Positions 13,546 to 27,431 of a stretch of DNA of 64,000 bases are shown here, piece by piece (position 1 is the stretch's first letter; every line of letters begins with the position of its first letter). Location of the stretch: contig NC_052135.2 of NCBI RefSeq assembly GCF_016086655.4, positions 20,426,363 to 20,490,362 on the forward strand, in the 5' to 3' direction. The notes beneath the pieces are model-generated. The model had not been told where the DNA came from, did not search any database, and saw nothing but the letters and a program-made list of their open reading frames with translations. Position numbers and translations under genes: made by a program. The DNA is from Lepeophtheirus salmonis. Its lineage: Eukaryota > Arthropoda > Copepoda > Siphonostomatoida > Caligidae.

Positions 13546-15457
13546 AATTTTTACTATCATGTTTATTTATACTTATGGATGTCATTTTTGTAATGAAAGG
13601 AAAAGGCATAGAAAAGGAAAAACGGTTATTACTTATGGGTTTTCTTCTTTATTGTTCATTATTTAGGAGGTTGTAGTGGTGTCAAGTTCTTCCTTGGAAA
13701 TAAGCATTCTCGCCTATATTTGGTGTAAATTGTTTTAAAAAAGTTTTTCATAAAATAGATATTTATGAATTTAAAATCAATTATAATATTTTCCCCTGCA
13801 CTAATGTTATTTTAAATGTAAAAGTGGATCCATTTTATTATAGTAGTAATTCATTTTCTTCCTCCAAAATCAGGGAGCTGATTGCAATAAAGGTCTTAGT
13901 TAAGTAATATCCTAAGTTTCAATCCAACCTACTCCTAACGCTCGTTTTTATCTTACAAAAATGACATTTTTACTTCTACTTATTCAGTGCAAATCACTCT
14001 GACCTATTGAAGGGAATTTAAAAAAAATATATAAATATTGAGGTATTCTTAAATTTTGTTAAATTCAAAATATTAACAAAAATTTTCCCCTTTAACCCCT
14101 AAAAACGTCACTGATTTCTCTGTGTCCTCTTATTTGGAAATAAATATATATTCACCTCACTTTTAATAATAATTTTGGATCTTGTGCTCAATATGTTTGG
14201 GTGTAGTAATAGACTACTGGTCACCGTAAATTTCTCGTAAAAAATATTTTTTTAAATTATAACCATTCAAAAATAACTCTGAATCCAAAGGACAAATGAT
14301 ACGGTTCCAAGTTCGAGTACATACTCTGATAATACAGCTCTAAGTTCATTGCCTTGAAATGCTAAGCAGGCCTTGTACACAGAATTTATGGACAGAAAAA
14401 ATACTTGAATTCAGTCAAGTGTAAATTTTTTGCTATACATCCGTGTTAAAATGAGAACCGTTCAATAAGAAATCTGAGCCCAAAGGTAAAATAACTGCAA
14501 TTTTGAGTTAGTTCATATGGTTTTAATTAAAAAGATAAACGATCTCGAGTTCTACAGCTTTGGTTCATTCCTTCTAATTATGTTATACAGCAATGGATAC
14601 ATAAACAAATCTACCAACCAAATAGATAAGCACAATATAGAATATTACGGCAATAAAGGAAAAAAATATATATACAATTAAGAAAATGGTTTTTGAGTAT
14701 TGATGCTGTACCATTTAGGATCTACCTTCATTAAATAAAAATATTTTTTTGTCGCATACATACCTCTAAAAAGATGAAATATAACGGATAATTGGAATCT
14801 TAGTTTATGGGACTGGAACTATCATTATTCCTTAAAAAAAAAAAAAAAAAACATTATATCTCATGGAAAATATCCGTAATGATAATTTTTATCTAAGGGG
14901 TTTGATTCATTATTATTATATTTGTCATAAAAATTAAACAAAGAGAAGATATTCAAGGCAACTATGCTGAATATAACTTGTATTCATATCATATCATATA
15001 AATAAATAATCTCCTTTGAGATTTTCTTACTCCTACAGTAACTTTTCTCTTGTAATTTCCCATATGAATAACTTCATACATATATTTATGCTTAAAATTA
15101 ACAAAATTATGCTTACTTAAATTATTAATAATTTCATTATAATTCTTTTTTTCTACTCCCTTCCCTACACATATAATATATAGATTTACAACCTTAATTC
15201 ATAATACATATTATATCACATAATATTACATATAATAACCACACTTTATAATAAATAAATAAAAAATTGTCAAAAAGTAAATGCATTTCCAATATTAATT
15301 TCCCTTTATAAAAACAGCAGCAATATTTTCAACTAAAAGTAAGTTGTCAAAATTGATCGACTTTATCAATTGTGTTTGTCAATCAATTTCACCGTTGCTC
15401 CATCACGCATGATTTGAACGTTATTGATATACATACATGATATAGGTACAGTACATT
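13546..15457. other. AT-rich background, no gene seen
   Basis: No ORF above 60 codons; one A18 run. Confidence 0.6.
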
Positions 15458-15662
15458 TAGGGAAGAGTGGGAACTTTCTCGAACATTGGAAAAGATACAG
15501 TCATAAAAAAATACGTCACAGTTGTATAATATAATGCAAATTATTGATGTGTTCATCAAAAGTAAAGTAGGTTGTATTCAAATTTAACGAGCCTTAGTCA
15601 AAACCAGTGAGAGTATTTGAACCAAAAACAAAAAGTATTGTTACTGTCCCCGGTCTCCCCTA
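15458..15662. mobile_element. TA-flanked MITE, family E copy 1, 205 bp
   Basis: The left end TAGGGAAGAGTGGGAAC and the reverse complement of the right end TAGGGGAGACCGGGGAC form an imperfect inverted repeat, with TA at both outer edges. No coding capacity. The TA flank suits Tc1/mariner- or pogo-type mobilisation. Confidence 0.6.
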
Positions 15663-16765
15663 CATTGTACAGTTTGTTGTGTGTACTTTTTTATTTAAAT
15701 ATATGTTGTACACATGTACGATTTACATTCTTCATAATATCTAGATTAATGGTCATTAAGTTTTCCCTTTATACTCATATATGTTTGCCTTAATCGTAAT
15801 TAAATGTGGAGCACAGCTGTCGAATATGAATCAATTTGGAAAATCCCTCAAAGATTTTTAGACTCAAATATGTACATTTAGTTGGATATAGGCCAACGTG
15901 GACTAAGTTCAACGCGTCATATCTAAACAAAAAATTAAATCGTTATCATAGGTTTTTCCTTATAGTGAAGATATTTTGTCAAATAGATGAAATCAATTAG
16001 CTTATATCGAATATTATTTTTTGTATATAGCATTTGTGTATTAAATATTATAAAGCTCTTAATTATATCCCAATAACCTCAGAAGTCAGGATTTGCTTAT
16101 CTTTAAATAAAATAACTTTCCTCTTTGCAGTTGTTAATTTTTTTTTTTTTGGTCACATTATAAGTTATTATACACCATAAATAAAATCAAAACCTCAATG
16201 TATGCTATTATCAAGCAATCCCATCAATAAAAAAATCTGCTGCAACTTATTAAATTATTTTAATTTAAATATTTGGTATATTTTGTATTTTGAACTTATA
16301 TAAAATATAATTAATTAATAGTTAAAAATTCGTGTTGTATTATTCATTTATGATGTAAATTAAATTCAAATTAGCCTATTCAGGATTCTCAAATATTTTA
16401 CATCGCATACCACCTGAGAAAATATCTAGATGTTCAAGTATCATCGTTATTTGGAACTTTTTAAATTTGCCAATTTTTGACTGAACATTATGCCAAAAAT
16501 TTCAATGACTTTTTATTTATTTATAAAAGCAATATTTTTGATCCTATTTGAAAAAAACAAGAAAAAAACTATGAATCGTTTTGTAAATAATGCATTTTAA
16601 AATAATATTCTTTTAAATATAATGGAATGGGCGTGCTACCATAAACTTGATAAATATTCTTCAATGTAAATGGTTCTATGTATGTAGTCTAATGGCTACA
16701 TATTATAAAAAGATATGACACACAAAATCATTCCAATAGACCAATTTGAATATTTTATATATATG

Positions 16766-17342
16766 TAGGGGAGACTATAACAGTTCAATTTTTTTCTTTT
16801 TGCCTCAATTACTAGTAGATGATTTGTTATAGATTGAGCCCGTATTTTAGGATCTTTCTTCGAGGTGAGAGGACTGTGACTTTTTGTTCCGTATTTTTGA
16901 ATGGATACCCCATTTTTCCAAATGAAATTTCATTTTTTTAAAACTCTAATATGAGATAATCAAGCAAAAAAAAAAAAAAAAAATGTGCCTCTTATGGAGT
17001 AAAAATAGTTAGTAAATAAATTTGTTCGTTATATATCAAAGGACGTTATTTCATGAAAGTAATTTTTTTTTAATGACAGTTTTAGAATAAGCCATTTGGG
17101 GCCCTTTTATATAATAAAAGGATTTTTCAAATTTTCAAGTCATCCAATAATATTTGAATACCCCATGGGAAATTCCTCAACTACTGTGTTAAAAACTCCT
17201 GGGTTTAGACATCCCAAAGTTTAACAAAATATACTAGCATGTGTCTATTGTTGTATTCATTCATTTACAATAAAATCAATATGTACATTTTACACAAAAT
17301 GTATTTGAATACGATCCGCCAAATATTGCAGCTGTCTCCCTT
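16766..17342. mobile_element. MITE family E copy 2, about 577 bp
   Basis: Left end TAGGGGAGACTATAACAG. Right end AAATATTGCAGCTGTCTCCC, whose reverse complement starts GGGAGACAGCTGCAATA. The sequence between is non-coding and AT-rich, with an A17-18 run near 16965. The 67-codon ORF starting at 17239 spans the right end and is not a gene. Confidence 0.5.
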
Positions 17343-17454
17343 GCCAGACATAGTTGAAATAGTTACAAAATCGTATTTCAGTTATAAATTTGAATGGGTT
17401 CTAAGTAGAGTACAAAGCTTCGCCTATGAAAAGTTTTTCTAAATTTGATTTTTT

Positions 17455-17760
17455 GCTTTATGAAGCTTCTTTTTTCTTTATTAAACCTACATAAGGACAA
17501 CGATTTCAGCTCTATACTGAACAATATGTTTCAAAGTCATGGCCAATTTTTAACGTTTTGTGCTACCTTGACTTTTACATTGACCTCTCAAAATTTAATG
17601 GCCCCTTACCTGAAATAATATGTAATCTTCGTGCCGAGTGACATCAAAATCGGTCCTCAACTTTTGCAGCAATCCTAGTGACCAAGATCAAACAAACAGA
17701 GGCAAATACATAAACTTCATTCAACTTCGTATGTGGAGGCAATAAGCAAATTAGACTAAC
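17455..17760 (+). repeat. GC-richer dispersed-repeat-like segment
   Basis: CCGAGTGACATCAAAATCGG, CAATCCTAGTGACCAAGATC and AAACAAACAGAGGCAAATAC resemble the 'receptor-like' non-coding repeats common in arthropod genomes (TCATCAAAATCGGTCC...GACAAACAGA). The role is unknown; the similarity is from memory. Confidence 0.4.
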
Positions 17761-17774
17761 TACTATTTTGTAAG

Positions 17775-17830
17775 TCAGTGGTTTCCAACCTGTCGGTCAC
17801 ATCCCCAACTTGGGTCACCGAAAGCTTCCT
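17775..17830 (+). mobile_element. hAT-type left terminus (CAGTGGTTTCCAACC)
   Basis: CAGTGGTTTCCAACCTGTCG followed by TCACATCCCCAACTTGGGTC is a textbook hAT/Charlie-like left end (CAGNGGTTCCCAA...). I found no right end with a matching octamer (expected flank TTGTAAGT), so it is a truncated copy. Confidence 0.5.
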
Positions 17831-18189
17831 AAATAGTTGTTGTATGATGCCGAACGTTCTTGTGTTGTATCCTCGTGTTGATATCAATATTTAAAATTAT
17901 AATTGTCAAATTAACTAAAATCGATGTTGTAAAATTTAAGAATGGCAAGTATTAGGCAAAAATAAGCTTGCACAACCTGCTGAAGATTTTAGGTTTTCAC
18001 AATTCGACCTTTAATGTACTAAAATATAACAAATTGTTGTGTAGATAAAATTATCAAAATTAAAAAACTGTCTGCCTTTAAAATCCAGCATTGATTAAAA
18101 TACATGGTTCTGAGAAGTATAAACAATATCTCATCAATATTTCACCTTAAAAAAAGATTTTATTAGTAGGTATATAGGAGTGAGAGATA

Positions 18190-18554
18190 TGATATGGTTA
18201 ATTTGTTCACATCAATAAAATTATATAATAAAATTTCACATTCAATAGTTCTTAAAGATATGATGCATATTAACTTTAACTAGACCATTAGTTATATTAA
18301 TAAAACAAAATATGAATAATGAAACTAAGCTATCATTTGAAAATTTTACTAATTTATCTAGAATAATTTGAAAATTAAATGTGGTGTATAACCATTATGA
18401 GTGGTTTAATTTGTTCACATAACTTTTTTTTTTTACATATAATGGTTTCAAGAAGAGTAATGCATTTATTATTTATAGTCAATCTTCTTATTATACTACT
18501 TAAATGGTTTAGTTATTAAAGGGGTAGCTTAGTTTCATTATTTATGGGTTTTGT
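18190..18554. repeat. Local inverted and direct repeats
   Basis: ATGAATAATGAAACTAAGCT (18312) is matched inverted by AGCTTAGTTTCATTATTTAT (18527), about 30 bp with few mismatches. In addition GGTTAATTTGTTCACAT (18197) recurs directly as GGTTTAATTTGTTCACAT (18403). Non-coding. Confidence 0.6.
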
Positions 18555-18589
18555 AATATTACTATTGTAAGTTTTTAATTCATACATAT

Positions 18590-18670
18590 AGGAAGTAAAA
18601 ATGGGGATTTTCTCATTTTCTTAATTTTAGTTTAAGATTGTTTTTATGTTGATGCACCACAATTGATAAA
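18590..18670 (+). repeat. Dispersed repeat family A, 3' end only
   Basis: TTCTCATTTTCTTAATTTTA then GTTTAAGATTGTTTTTATGT and TGATGCACCACAA match the last 70 bp of the family. Confidence 0.65.
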
Positions 18671-21289
18671 TATAATAGATTTAGAACACTTATGGATTAG
18701 GCATATATACTCCTTGAACAATGCTCATTAAATAAATATAGTAAATCAATACGAAACACGCTACCAAAAAGATTGAAAAAAACCAATTATCTTTCATTGA
18801 GATAAGGTGAAGTAATAACCTAGCATCATCACGCAAAAGTGTGAAGATCTCATGATTACTCAATCATAATAATAATAAAATAAATTTATACATGTTGATG
18901 AGGATGAACCAAAGTAATCAGGGGGTAGACGCCACCAAGGTCTTGTTGAATTATTATGAATGAACAGTAAATTATCAGCTCATTTATTTACCGTTTTATG
19001 TACCTCAATAAAAAAAGAAATTAACATCATAAAAAAAAATTAGATATTTATTAGAAAATGACTCTTTCTTTCCCTTTGGTGGTAACAATATACACACATA
19101 ATGTTCAGCTAATTCAGTTATATATTTTTATGTATGTTTTTTTTTATATTTTTATTATTTTGATGTATGGAAAATACATAAATATACTTTTATGAGAGTA
19201 GGAGGGACGGAGTGATGAAAAAAAAGAAAATTAACTTTGTCATGGATCTTAATTAAGCTTACTCAAGTCTCATAGCAAACAAAAAAGTGGAACCTATGTT
19301 CAAAAACTCATCAACAAAAATGTTAATACAAATGGGAACTTTAATGTATGTGTATGTATATACGAGAATAGGGAAAGTATGCTTGTTTGTAAATAATTGT
19401 AGAAATAGAAAATTTTGAGGCTACAGGACAATGGTATCTACAAGGAATGAACAACTTTATTTTCGAGAGCTGTTACTTTGTACACTTATCTCCAGCGTTG
19501 TTTGGTTCTTTAATATAGTACCAACCCTATTATAAACGTGAAAAACGTCCATATATTCAAACGCCTTCTAAAGTGCATCAATTCCACATATATGAAATTA
19601 AAATAACAATTGAATTCAGTCAGTAAAACCTCAAGTATCTTTAATGAACGATAATAATTTAGGCTTAATTAAAGCATATGGAATTTTTATAAACATTGGA
19701 TATTAATAACGTTAAAATAATCGATGTACATAGATTGTTGATGTCGTCATTGGTTCATATCTATGATGTCATTATTTAGCAAAGTAAGTTCGATAAAACA
19801 TCCGACTCAAGCATGTCTTTGATATTTAAGATGATACTGGAGAGGACGTCAAAGTAAACTCTGCATAGTAATGAACATGTTGTTGTTGTTTTTAGTTCCC
19901 AAGTGCTGCATCTCTTGAATTATGTAACTTGGCTTGAAACAACCACCAACATTTTATCCAATTTGACTAATATAGAAAATTTGACAATCACAAATATCAT
20001 ATGATTTCTAACCCAGTATATTTATCTAATACAAGCTAATTCAATGTAATTAAAATCAATTGGGGAGTCTATTTAAAAAAATTGTACATAATCCTTTTTA
20101 CTAATAACAAAATAAGATTACAACTTTTTTAGTGCGACGTACCGTTTTTAAATATTTACTTCTATACGCCAACAGTTTATAAGACAACTTGTCATGTAAA
20201 TTGCAGAACCCACCACCATCTACCAAACTTGAAATAATGAATAACCTGGCAGTTTTACCATGTACCTAATAGTTTTAGTTTATATTTCCCCCTCCCTTTA
20301 GAGGAAAGTTTGAGGGCTGCAATGTATATTGCTCTTTAATAAAGATTATTATAAAATTAATATAATTCAGTAATGAATTGAGATTTCATTTCCCAAGTTA
20401 TGATAAGTTTTAATATAAATATTTATTTTGTATACAAATAAGCTATTGAAATATGACCTCCCTTGGATTATATAAAACATTAGATGACCATTTTTGAAGA
20501 GGTACTTTAATACATAAAATAAACCAATTGTCTTCATATTACGACGTTCTTCTTCGACAAATTCAACATAATATCTATAACATGTAATAAATATTATATA
20601 AATAAGAGTAACCTCAATTCTATTTAATATGTAAATAAATAAGTCATAAACTTATAATAATAATATGTAGTAATAATAATGGACGATAAAACCATAAAAT
20701 ACCATTGGTATGCTGTTTATTATACGTAGGCAAGTGAATATTTCTATATTCCTATTTTTATTATCTTCTGAAAGTTTAAAAAATATGTATGTACATTTGT
20801 AGATATTATTTATGAGTGGACGTAAAAGTAAGAATAAGTTAGCCCTCGTTATTCGCAGCTGATAAAAACCATGATAGGCTACGAATGACTACTAATAACA
20901 TAGCTTCAATATTGTTTGAACACAGTAAGTAGGCACATTTTAAATATAAATTTATGATTTTTTTATCACAGAGAGTTCATAAAATTGTTAAGGTTAATCG
21001 TTGGAATATCAACAGAATAATTGATAAAACCATCGTATATAACGGTTGCTAAAAGGAAGAAACTGTTTTTGTAGAAAAGTAAATCTGTAAAAATTCTTAT
21101 TAAATGCAATTTATATTACTATGTACCTACAGGGTGTTAAAAAGTATTTAAAACATACTTAATTGCATTTTCGAAGGGTTAATTATATTTTATGGGATTA
21201 TTGCTGAACTAAAAAATAGAGCTAGTCAGTTGATTTTCAAAACAAGACCTTCTGCGTATTTGAAGCTCGCTTACAAAAAAAAGATGGAG
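18671..21289. other. AT-rich background, no gene seen
   Basis: No ORF above 60 codons and no repeat family found except the weak MITE-like end at 20.85 kb. Confidence 0.55.
20848..20925 (+). repeat. Possible pogo/Tigger-like MITE end
   Basis: AGCCCTCGTTATTCGCAGCT and then CTACGAATGACTACTAATAA form an internal near-inverted pattern around ATTCG/CGAAT, recalling short non-autonomous DNA elements. Weak. Confidence 0.25.
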
Positions 21290-21500
21290 ATTATATTTTA
21301 AAATTTGGATTCATAACGGAAAGAGCACTCTCAATGTCTTGAATTAGCTGAGGATTAGATGCCGTACGACTTAAAAATATTTGTAAACGTTTAGAAAAAG
21401 GAAAATCTTAAGGATCATCCTCGCTTAGAACAGCCAGTCAAACTTGATCCTGAGACCACAAAAAATTAAAGCATGAAAAGAAAATCCAAGAATGTCCATG
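21290..21500 (+). pseudogene. Tc1/mariner transposase N-terminal fragment
   Basis: The plus strand reads VRLKNICKRLEKGKS, and in the adjacent frame KENLKDHPRLEQPVKLDPET followed by TKN, stop, SMKRKSKNVHG. This fits the region between the two HTH motifs of Tc1-type transposases (KR...G...KD.PRSGRP...TPE....I.....). A frame change separates the two parts. Nothing of the catalytic domain follows. Confidence 0.55.
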
Positions 21501-23229
21501 GGTAAAAATAGATCCTTAAAATCACTAAGCTGTCTTAAATTCCAGTTTTTCATGCTTTTATAGTAAAATATAAAAATACTTTTGAAACTCCAGGAAATGA
21601 AATAAATCTGAGTATAATGAGTGTTTTTCTATTTATATTCCAAAACTGTAATTTCGAATGAGTTATGGCTCACTATATATAATGTTTAAAATAATAGATT
21701 TAATGTACTACGTAGGGGACTCTCCCAATTTGCGATTGTTGTTAATCCTATTGAAAAATAAATAAAGAGAATTATTATTAATATGAAATTGTATGTATGG
21801 CCAAATTGTAATGTATTTATTTGCAATTTTTTTGATTGATTTTCTCTCTTCAATTTTGAATTACTACTTATTATACTCAAAGAAAGAAAAAAAGAATTGG
21901 GGAAAATATTTTATTATTAAAGAAAGTAAATAACTATTTAATTTCCTTTTAAAATACTACTACTACTCATTGCAAAGTAGAATTATGATTATTTTTTGCT
22001 AATCCGTAATAAATAAATTGTGGAATTTCTATGCCTTCTGTAAACAAGGAATAATATAATAAAAATATTTATTTTAATATATAATAAATTCATTATATTA
22101 CTTTTAATATATATGTATGTATTACTTTGATCAAAGGAATAAATTTTTGCACCCTTGTAAGTGTACCTTGTACATAGATATGGCATATTTGTCAACCTGT
22201 ACGATTGCAACAGTCCTTTTTATCGAACATTAATAAAGCTAATTTGTAATTACAAAATTGTATAATACGTGTAATTAAACATTCAAAACAAAGTAGCGGG
22301 AGAAACCGCGTGATCAATATTTATACAAGGCAGTGGTTGTAATGATACTTTTTTTTGTCTGCCAGGATTATTAAATATTAGTCCAAAGCTAAATACATAG
22401 TTTCTATGAATTAACCATTGTAATTGAATTAACAAAGTAAATTCTGCAAAGTGAAGAAAAGTTGCTTACGTCGTAATGGAAAATTAAACAAAGGATTATT
22501 TGTTGACCTCATTTGTGGCATCTTAAAAAACAACAGGATATGTCTACAACCTCTATCTAACAAGCATGTTTTGTTTCTTTGTTTAATAACTTTAGATATA
22601 TTTAAAAAATTTCAAAAAATGTTCACGCAACTTCACCAAATGGATTTAAGGATTACAAAAAGACCTATCAGCCTATATTGAATACTGTTTAATGACAAAA
22701 AATATAGTGCCATTTGAATCAACTCAAATTTCTAAAAACATATCAAATGTTTTGACTTTGAGAATATATTTTTTTTTTTTTGATCGATTAAGGACAAAAA
22801 AAGTAAAAAAGTTGGTGAAAAATAAATGTTCTTTACTTATTCAATACTTAATTTATGCGCTAAATTATGTAAATTAGAATGTAAAATGATGAACTATCAT
22901 CATTTAATAACAAATTAACATTGGGATCTATTATAAAGCTACACATTAGAGGGAAACATTTTTGATTGACAGTAATGATTCAATTAATTTTATTTTCAGT
23001 TTCCTTTGGTCATCCAAATACACGGCAAATTGCAACAACTCACAATTTTTCTTAATCTTAAGGAAAAAATCATTTTTACTTTTTATAAAACTTGGCCTTG
23101 TAGGCCACCAGGATGACCTACATCAACAATCCTCACATCACATGATAACACGATATAGAAACTAAAGTCCAACAAGAAGTTAAGAAAGATTTCATTGGAA
23201 TAGATCAATTTAATACCATCCACTTGTAT
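21501..23229. other. AT-rich background, no gene supported
   Basis: Several 61-76 codon ORFs (21686, 21989, 22451, 22692, 22962) are close together but none carries a motif, and their residues are the Lys/Asn/Ile/Phe mix of AT-rich chance frames. Confidence 0.55.
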
Positions 23230-23462
23230 ATTTGAAAAATAAATAAATTAATGTGGTCGCTCCTACAATTTGAAGAATGTTTTTGAGGAGCTATGAGATA
23301 AAGAAAATAAACACAAACCACACTCTGTGCCCAAAAATTATAAAGGCATTAGGCAGGAATTACTCGGATGTCAATCCTCAATTCTACTTCGAGTTTAACA
23401 AGGACTCACTCTTATAACTCCTCAGCGTTACTCTCCGTCATTCTAGTGCACATTCGGGGTTA
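23230..23462 (-). repeat. Dispersed repeat family C, copy 3 (reversed)
   Basis: The reverse complement carries GACGGAGAGTAACGCTGAGG, GAAGTAGAATTGAGGATTGA, GAGTAATTCCTGCCTAATGC, TGTGGTTTGTGTTTATTTTC and TTCTTCAAATTGTAGG in family order. Confidence 0.75.
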
Positions 23463-23469
23463 CAATTTA

Positions 23470-26005
23470 TAGTCCATATGTTTTCTCCTCAAGTATGAAA
23501 GAATATTAAGAAAAGCTTTAAAATAAATATTCAAGTAGTAACTTTCATCTTTGGTCATTGGCTAGCTCCCTGATAATTTTATGTTTGTTCTCTTTCTCTT
23601 TTTAAAGCAAAAGTTAAGAGATGCAAGGAAGATCTAATTGTATAGATATCTATGTCTTAAAAATTCCATTAGAGATATGTAATTATAATCAGAACATATA
23701 GGTTCCTTTCAGTTTTCAAATGATATCACAAATAGATGGTAATAATAGTTGCAACATTTTTTTTATTCTTAATGAGTTGAATTGTTTTGTCAATCAAAAT
23801 ACCTATCATGAAAAATGCTGACATCACATTAGAACAATCTTAAGTATTCTATGATTGGGTATATGTATGTATATGTTCCTTTTACATAATTTATCTACCC
23901 CTTTGTATCTTCATAAAATTACATACAAACATAGTATGTAATATAATGTTTCACTTTCATTTTACCTTTTTACATACTTAGATATGTATAATAACATGCT
24001 AACTAACCAGTTGGTTATCAGGTAAGGTCCCTAATCATCCAAATGATTACTTTTTTTAGAGCTCCAGGAAGTAAAATTAGAAAAAAGAAAAAACAGACGG
24101 AATGGTCGCCCCCCCCTTTATTTCTCTATATTACATTTTCGGATCGTCATAAAATTTTATTCATTATTCGAAGCTCAATTATCTAAGTGTATAGCACATA
24201 TTCTATATTAGTCAGGGACATTATGACAATAATAATAAAATGAAGCAGAAACAAAGACTAGTATTTTCCACTCCATTCCCAACATATTTTAAAAATTTTA
24301 TTCATATTTTATGGGAAAATATGAAGATGTTTTTAAATGTGTTCTATTATTTGATCAAGGGGGGAAGGAATTATATTTTAGAGTTGTTCTTATATATTTT
24401 ATTTTTTTTCAAATGTTGGGCGGACATTCTGTTATAGTTCAAAAAGCTTTCTTTTAGTTTTAAAAAAACAACAATAGAAAGTCTAAGCTATACTGATAAT
24501 TGTTTTGAGGTTGTCCAAGGCCTTGAAGCTTCCAATTTTCATAATTTAATGGAAAAAATTGAACCATTCCCTAAAAATAGTAAGCACATGATCAATATAA
24601 AGCAATTTTTTTATAAATAACTAACGTAGATAAATACAAAAAAATTTAAAAGGTATCATGTATGTAAATTTTTTATTATTTATAAAAAAGAATAAATAAA
24701 GTATTGTTGTACTGCGTAAAGCAATAGAGATAAATAATATAGTGCTTACTTGAGGAGAAAATTGAAGGAAGAGACAACTGATGAATACAAACAACAAAAG
24801 GATCAAAACATTCAAATATTATATAGTAAATGGTCGTTTCGTCTGACTTAACAATGTGATTTTAGGAGCCTAATGGATCATGAGGGTACTCAACATAGTT
24901 CAAATTTCCCTCTTTTCTCTTATCAAAATGGCAAGAGTATAAGTATGAAATCTGGAAAATTCGAAATAGTAAGTTGTTATAATAATTCATCAATCTCAAT
25001 TTTTAGAAAGGAGTACATGATCTCTTAAAGGAATATCTACAATTGTTGTTTAAATTCGCCTCAGGGATTTAGAAAAAACGGGTGTCCTTGAAGTACAATT
25101 GAATCCAACGCAAGTTGAACTCCACGAATAAAAAAATAAGAATGCATCAAGTTCCATTGATATCCACTAGGATAAACTTACATGATATCAAACTTCTTTT
25201 GTAAAGGTTGGAAGGTTATTTTATCACTAATTATTAATTTATTAAGAAATATTCTTGATAACTGAAAGGCATGAAAGGCAAATGTTGAAATAATGACTGT
25301 ATGATTTGATCCTTATGTTTCTTTATTGATAATCAGCTAAACGCTTCAATAAATTGTTCTAGTCATTCTAATGGGTAAGCACTCTATACTTTATATCTAT
25401 ATGTTTATATCCTATACTTTTTTTTCCATATATGTATAACATAATTTATAAATTATCTCCGAAAAACATTATTCAAAGTAAAGCAATATACTTATTGAGT
25501 ATATTTCTTATGGCATCTACTTATCTTGATAAATTGCTCGAGGACAGCCAAATTTAATTTTTTTGTGGTAAATACAGACCCAGAAAATAAGAAAATTTAA
25601 TAAAATTACTATAATACCTTCAGATCTTTCCCGTCTCAAGTCAAGAATAACTATGTTATGTGCTACTCTTATATTGACAAGAAGAGGTATGTATCCATTT
25701 TACTACAAAAACAATTTTTCACTTTGAAACTTCAATGTCTATGCACAGCCTCTAAACTTTGGTTAATATAGCTCATACTTCATGTATATTCATTTTCTAC
25801 AAATAGGAACAATTTTTCACTATGTTTCCTCAACATTTCAAAACCCCAATCTAAGAACCCGTCTAATACTTATATACATACATATTTATAAACTGTCATA
25901 ATTTTGTTCTGTTTTTTTTTGGTTGTTGTTGTTGTTGAAATTCAAATAAAAAGAGTTTGAAAAGGTTAATTAATCATTTAATATTTATAGCTTAAGCCAT
26001 TCTAT
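23470..26005. other. AT-rich background, no gene seen
   Basis: Small ORFs at 24240 and 24621 are unsupported. A short (TTG)n run sits at 25921-25936. Confidence 0.55.
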
Positions 26006-26013
26006 GAATTATG

Positions 26014-26453
26014 TAGTGTTGAAATTCGATCCAAGATCAATTTTTTCCGGTTTGGTCTGAAGTCATAGTTTAGACTTATATTTCGGTCTAGACCGTAGAC
26101 CAAAATTTAACTGTTTTTGGAAACGGTGTACCGCTTTTTCTCCAGTCAATATAAAAAATGATTTTTTTCGGTCTCAATCTATGGAACTATTTTCTCATGC
26201 ATCCTGATCTATGTGTTGTACAAATGTAAATTATGGACCAGATTCATCTACATTTGACGTCATTGTAGATCGATGATCACATATTTGAAAATAAAATTCA
26301 TTTATAGAATTTGTATATACCAAATTTTAAATTTGAGTGATCCGGACCTAATTTTTCTTTGAGACCAGTCCCGACCAAACTTCTTTGAAATACCGAATTA
26401 CTAAAGATAGGTTCTTAGGCCAGTCTAGCTTTTCAGACCCAAACCCAACATTA
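26014..26453 (+). mobile_element. hAT-like MITE, family D copy 1, 440 bp
   Basis: Starts TAGTGTTGAAATTCGATCC and ends ACCCAAACCCAACATTA, so the ends form a short inverted repeat (TAGTGTTG / CAACATTA). The flanking octamers GAATTATG (26006-26013) and CTATTATG (26454-26461) agree at 6 of 8 positions. There is no coding capacity. Internal blocks such as CATTTGACGTCATTGTAG and ACCAAACTTCTTTGAAA recur in the 43.95 kb copy. Confidence 0.78.
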
Positions 26454-26899
26454 CTATTATGGGAAATAAAATGAGAGATGTTATCGTTAGGGAAATCAGT
26501 GATGGACCCTTCTGCACTTTGTATAATTAAAAAGAGGGATGTATGACGAACCCCTTCTGAAATGAAATAAGGAACTATGTAGGACTACAAATAGTTGTGT
26601 AGCCATAAGTGGCTATCAATCAATGTACAAATATACAAAAGCTATCTATCAATGTATACATAAATAGGAGAAGCTAAATCCATCTCGATCTTATTTATCT
26701 ATCATTATTATAACTAATAATCATTTCCACCCCAATATTTCTAAACAGAAGAAATACATACTATATACAAATGTGCTTTGTCAACATACAAACAATCTTG
26801 TACAATAATCAAGAAAATTAAAAAAAATCTTTTATATTTCTTTAAAATCAAATATACGAGTACAAACTGTATATAGACATGGGCTGATATCACAAAAAG

Positions 26900-27100
26900 T
26901 ATTTAATCCGAACTGATAATTTACAAATGATTAGATTTACCCGTGTCCATGATATGATATGTTTTGTCTTGCCACAATTGATTTGTTTTGTTTGTATCTT
27001 GCTGGATAATCCTTTAATTGATTGAAACGGCTAACATGTTTGAGCTATAAAATACAGATTCATCAATGTAATCTCTGTTTAGCCTTTATTTGATTTAAGT
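26900..27100 (+). repeat. Dispersed repeat family B, copy 1
   Basis: AATTTACAAATGATTAGATT, TATGATATGTTTTGTCTTGC, ACAATTGATTTGTTTTGTTT and ACAGATTCATCAATGTAATC parallel blocks of the copy at 36.0 kb in the same order. Confidence 0.6.
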
Positions 27101-27164
27101 GACTTATATTGGGTCTATACGGCCTTACAAATATAATTATCAATCTCTTATTCTTTTTAGTATT

Positions 27165-27431
27165 TTTTCAAGTGCAATTTGTGGCACAATTTCTTTCATT
27201 AACACTTTGGATGTGGTGTGAATTGTACTTAGAGCAGCCAATATTCATGTTCATAACAAAATAAGAATCAATTTATAGATTTTATTCGAAAGGTGTCATA
27301 TTGGGCCCAATATAAGTCTTTCAAACAAAATAAGGTTCTTAACTATAGCTAAAAGTCATGGGCATCTTAATTAATGCCAAAAATTTGATAATACGTCTAT
27401 AATTGACTCAAATATATCTATGAAATATTGG
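27165..27431 (+). repeat. Dispersed repeat family A, copy interrupted by mariner (5' part)
   Basis: Contains TTTTATTCGAAAGGTGTCAT, CCAATATAAGTC, GGTTCTTAACTATAGC and CTATGAAATATTGGGATG. Its missing 3' end reappears beyond the mariner relic at about 28375. Confidence 0.75.
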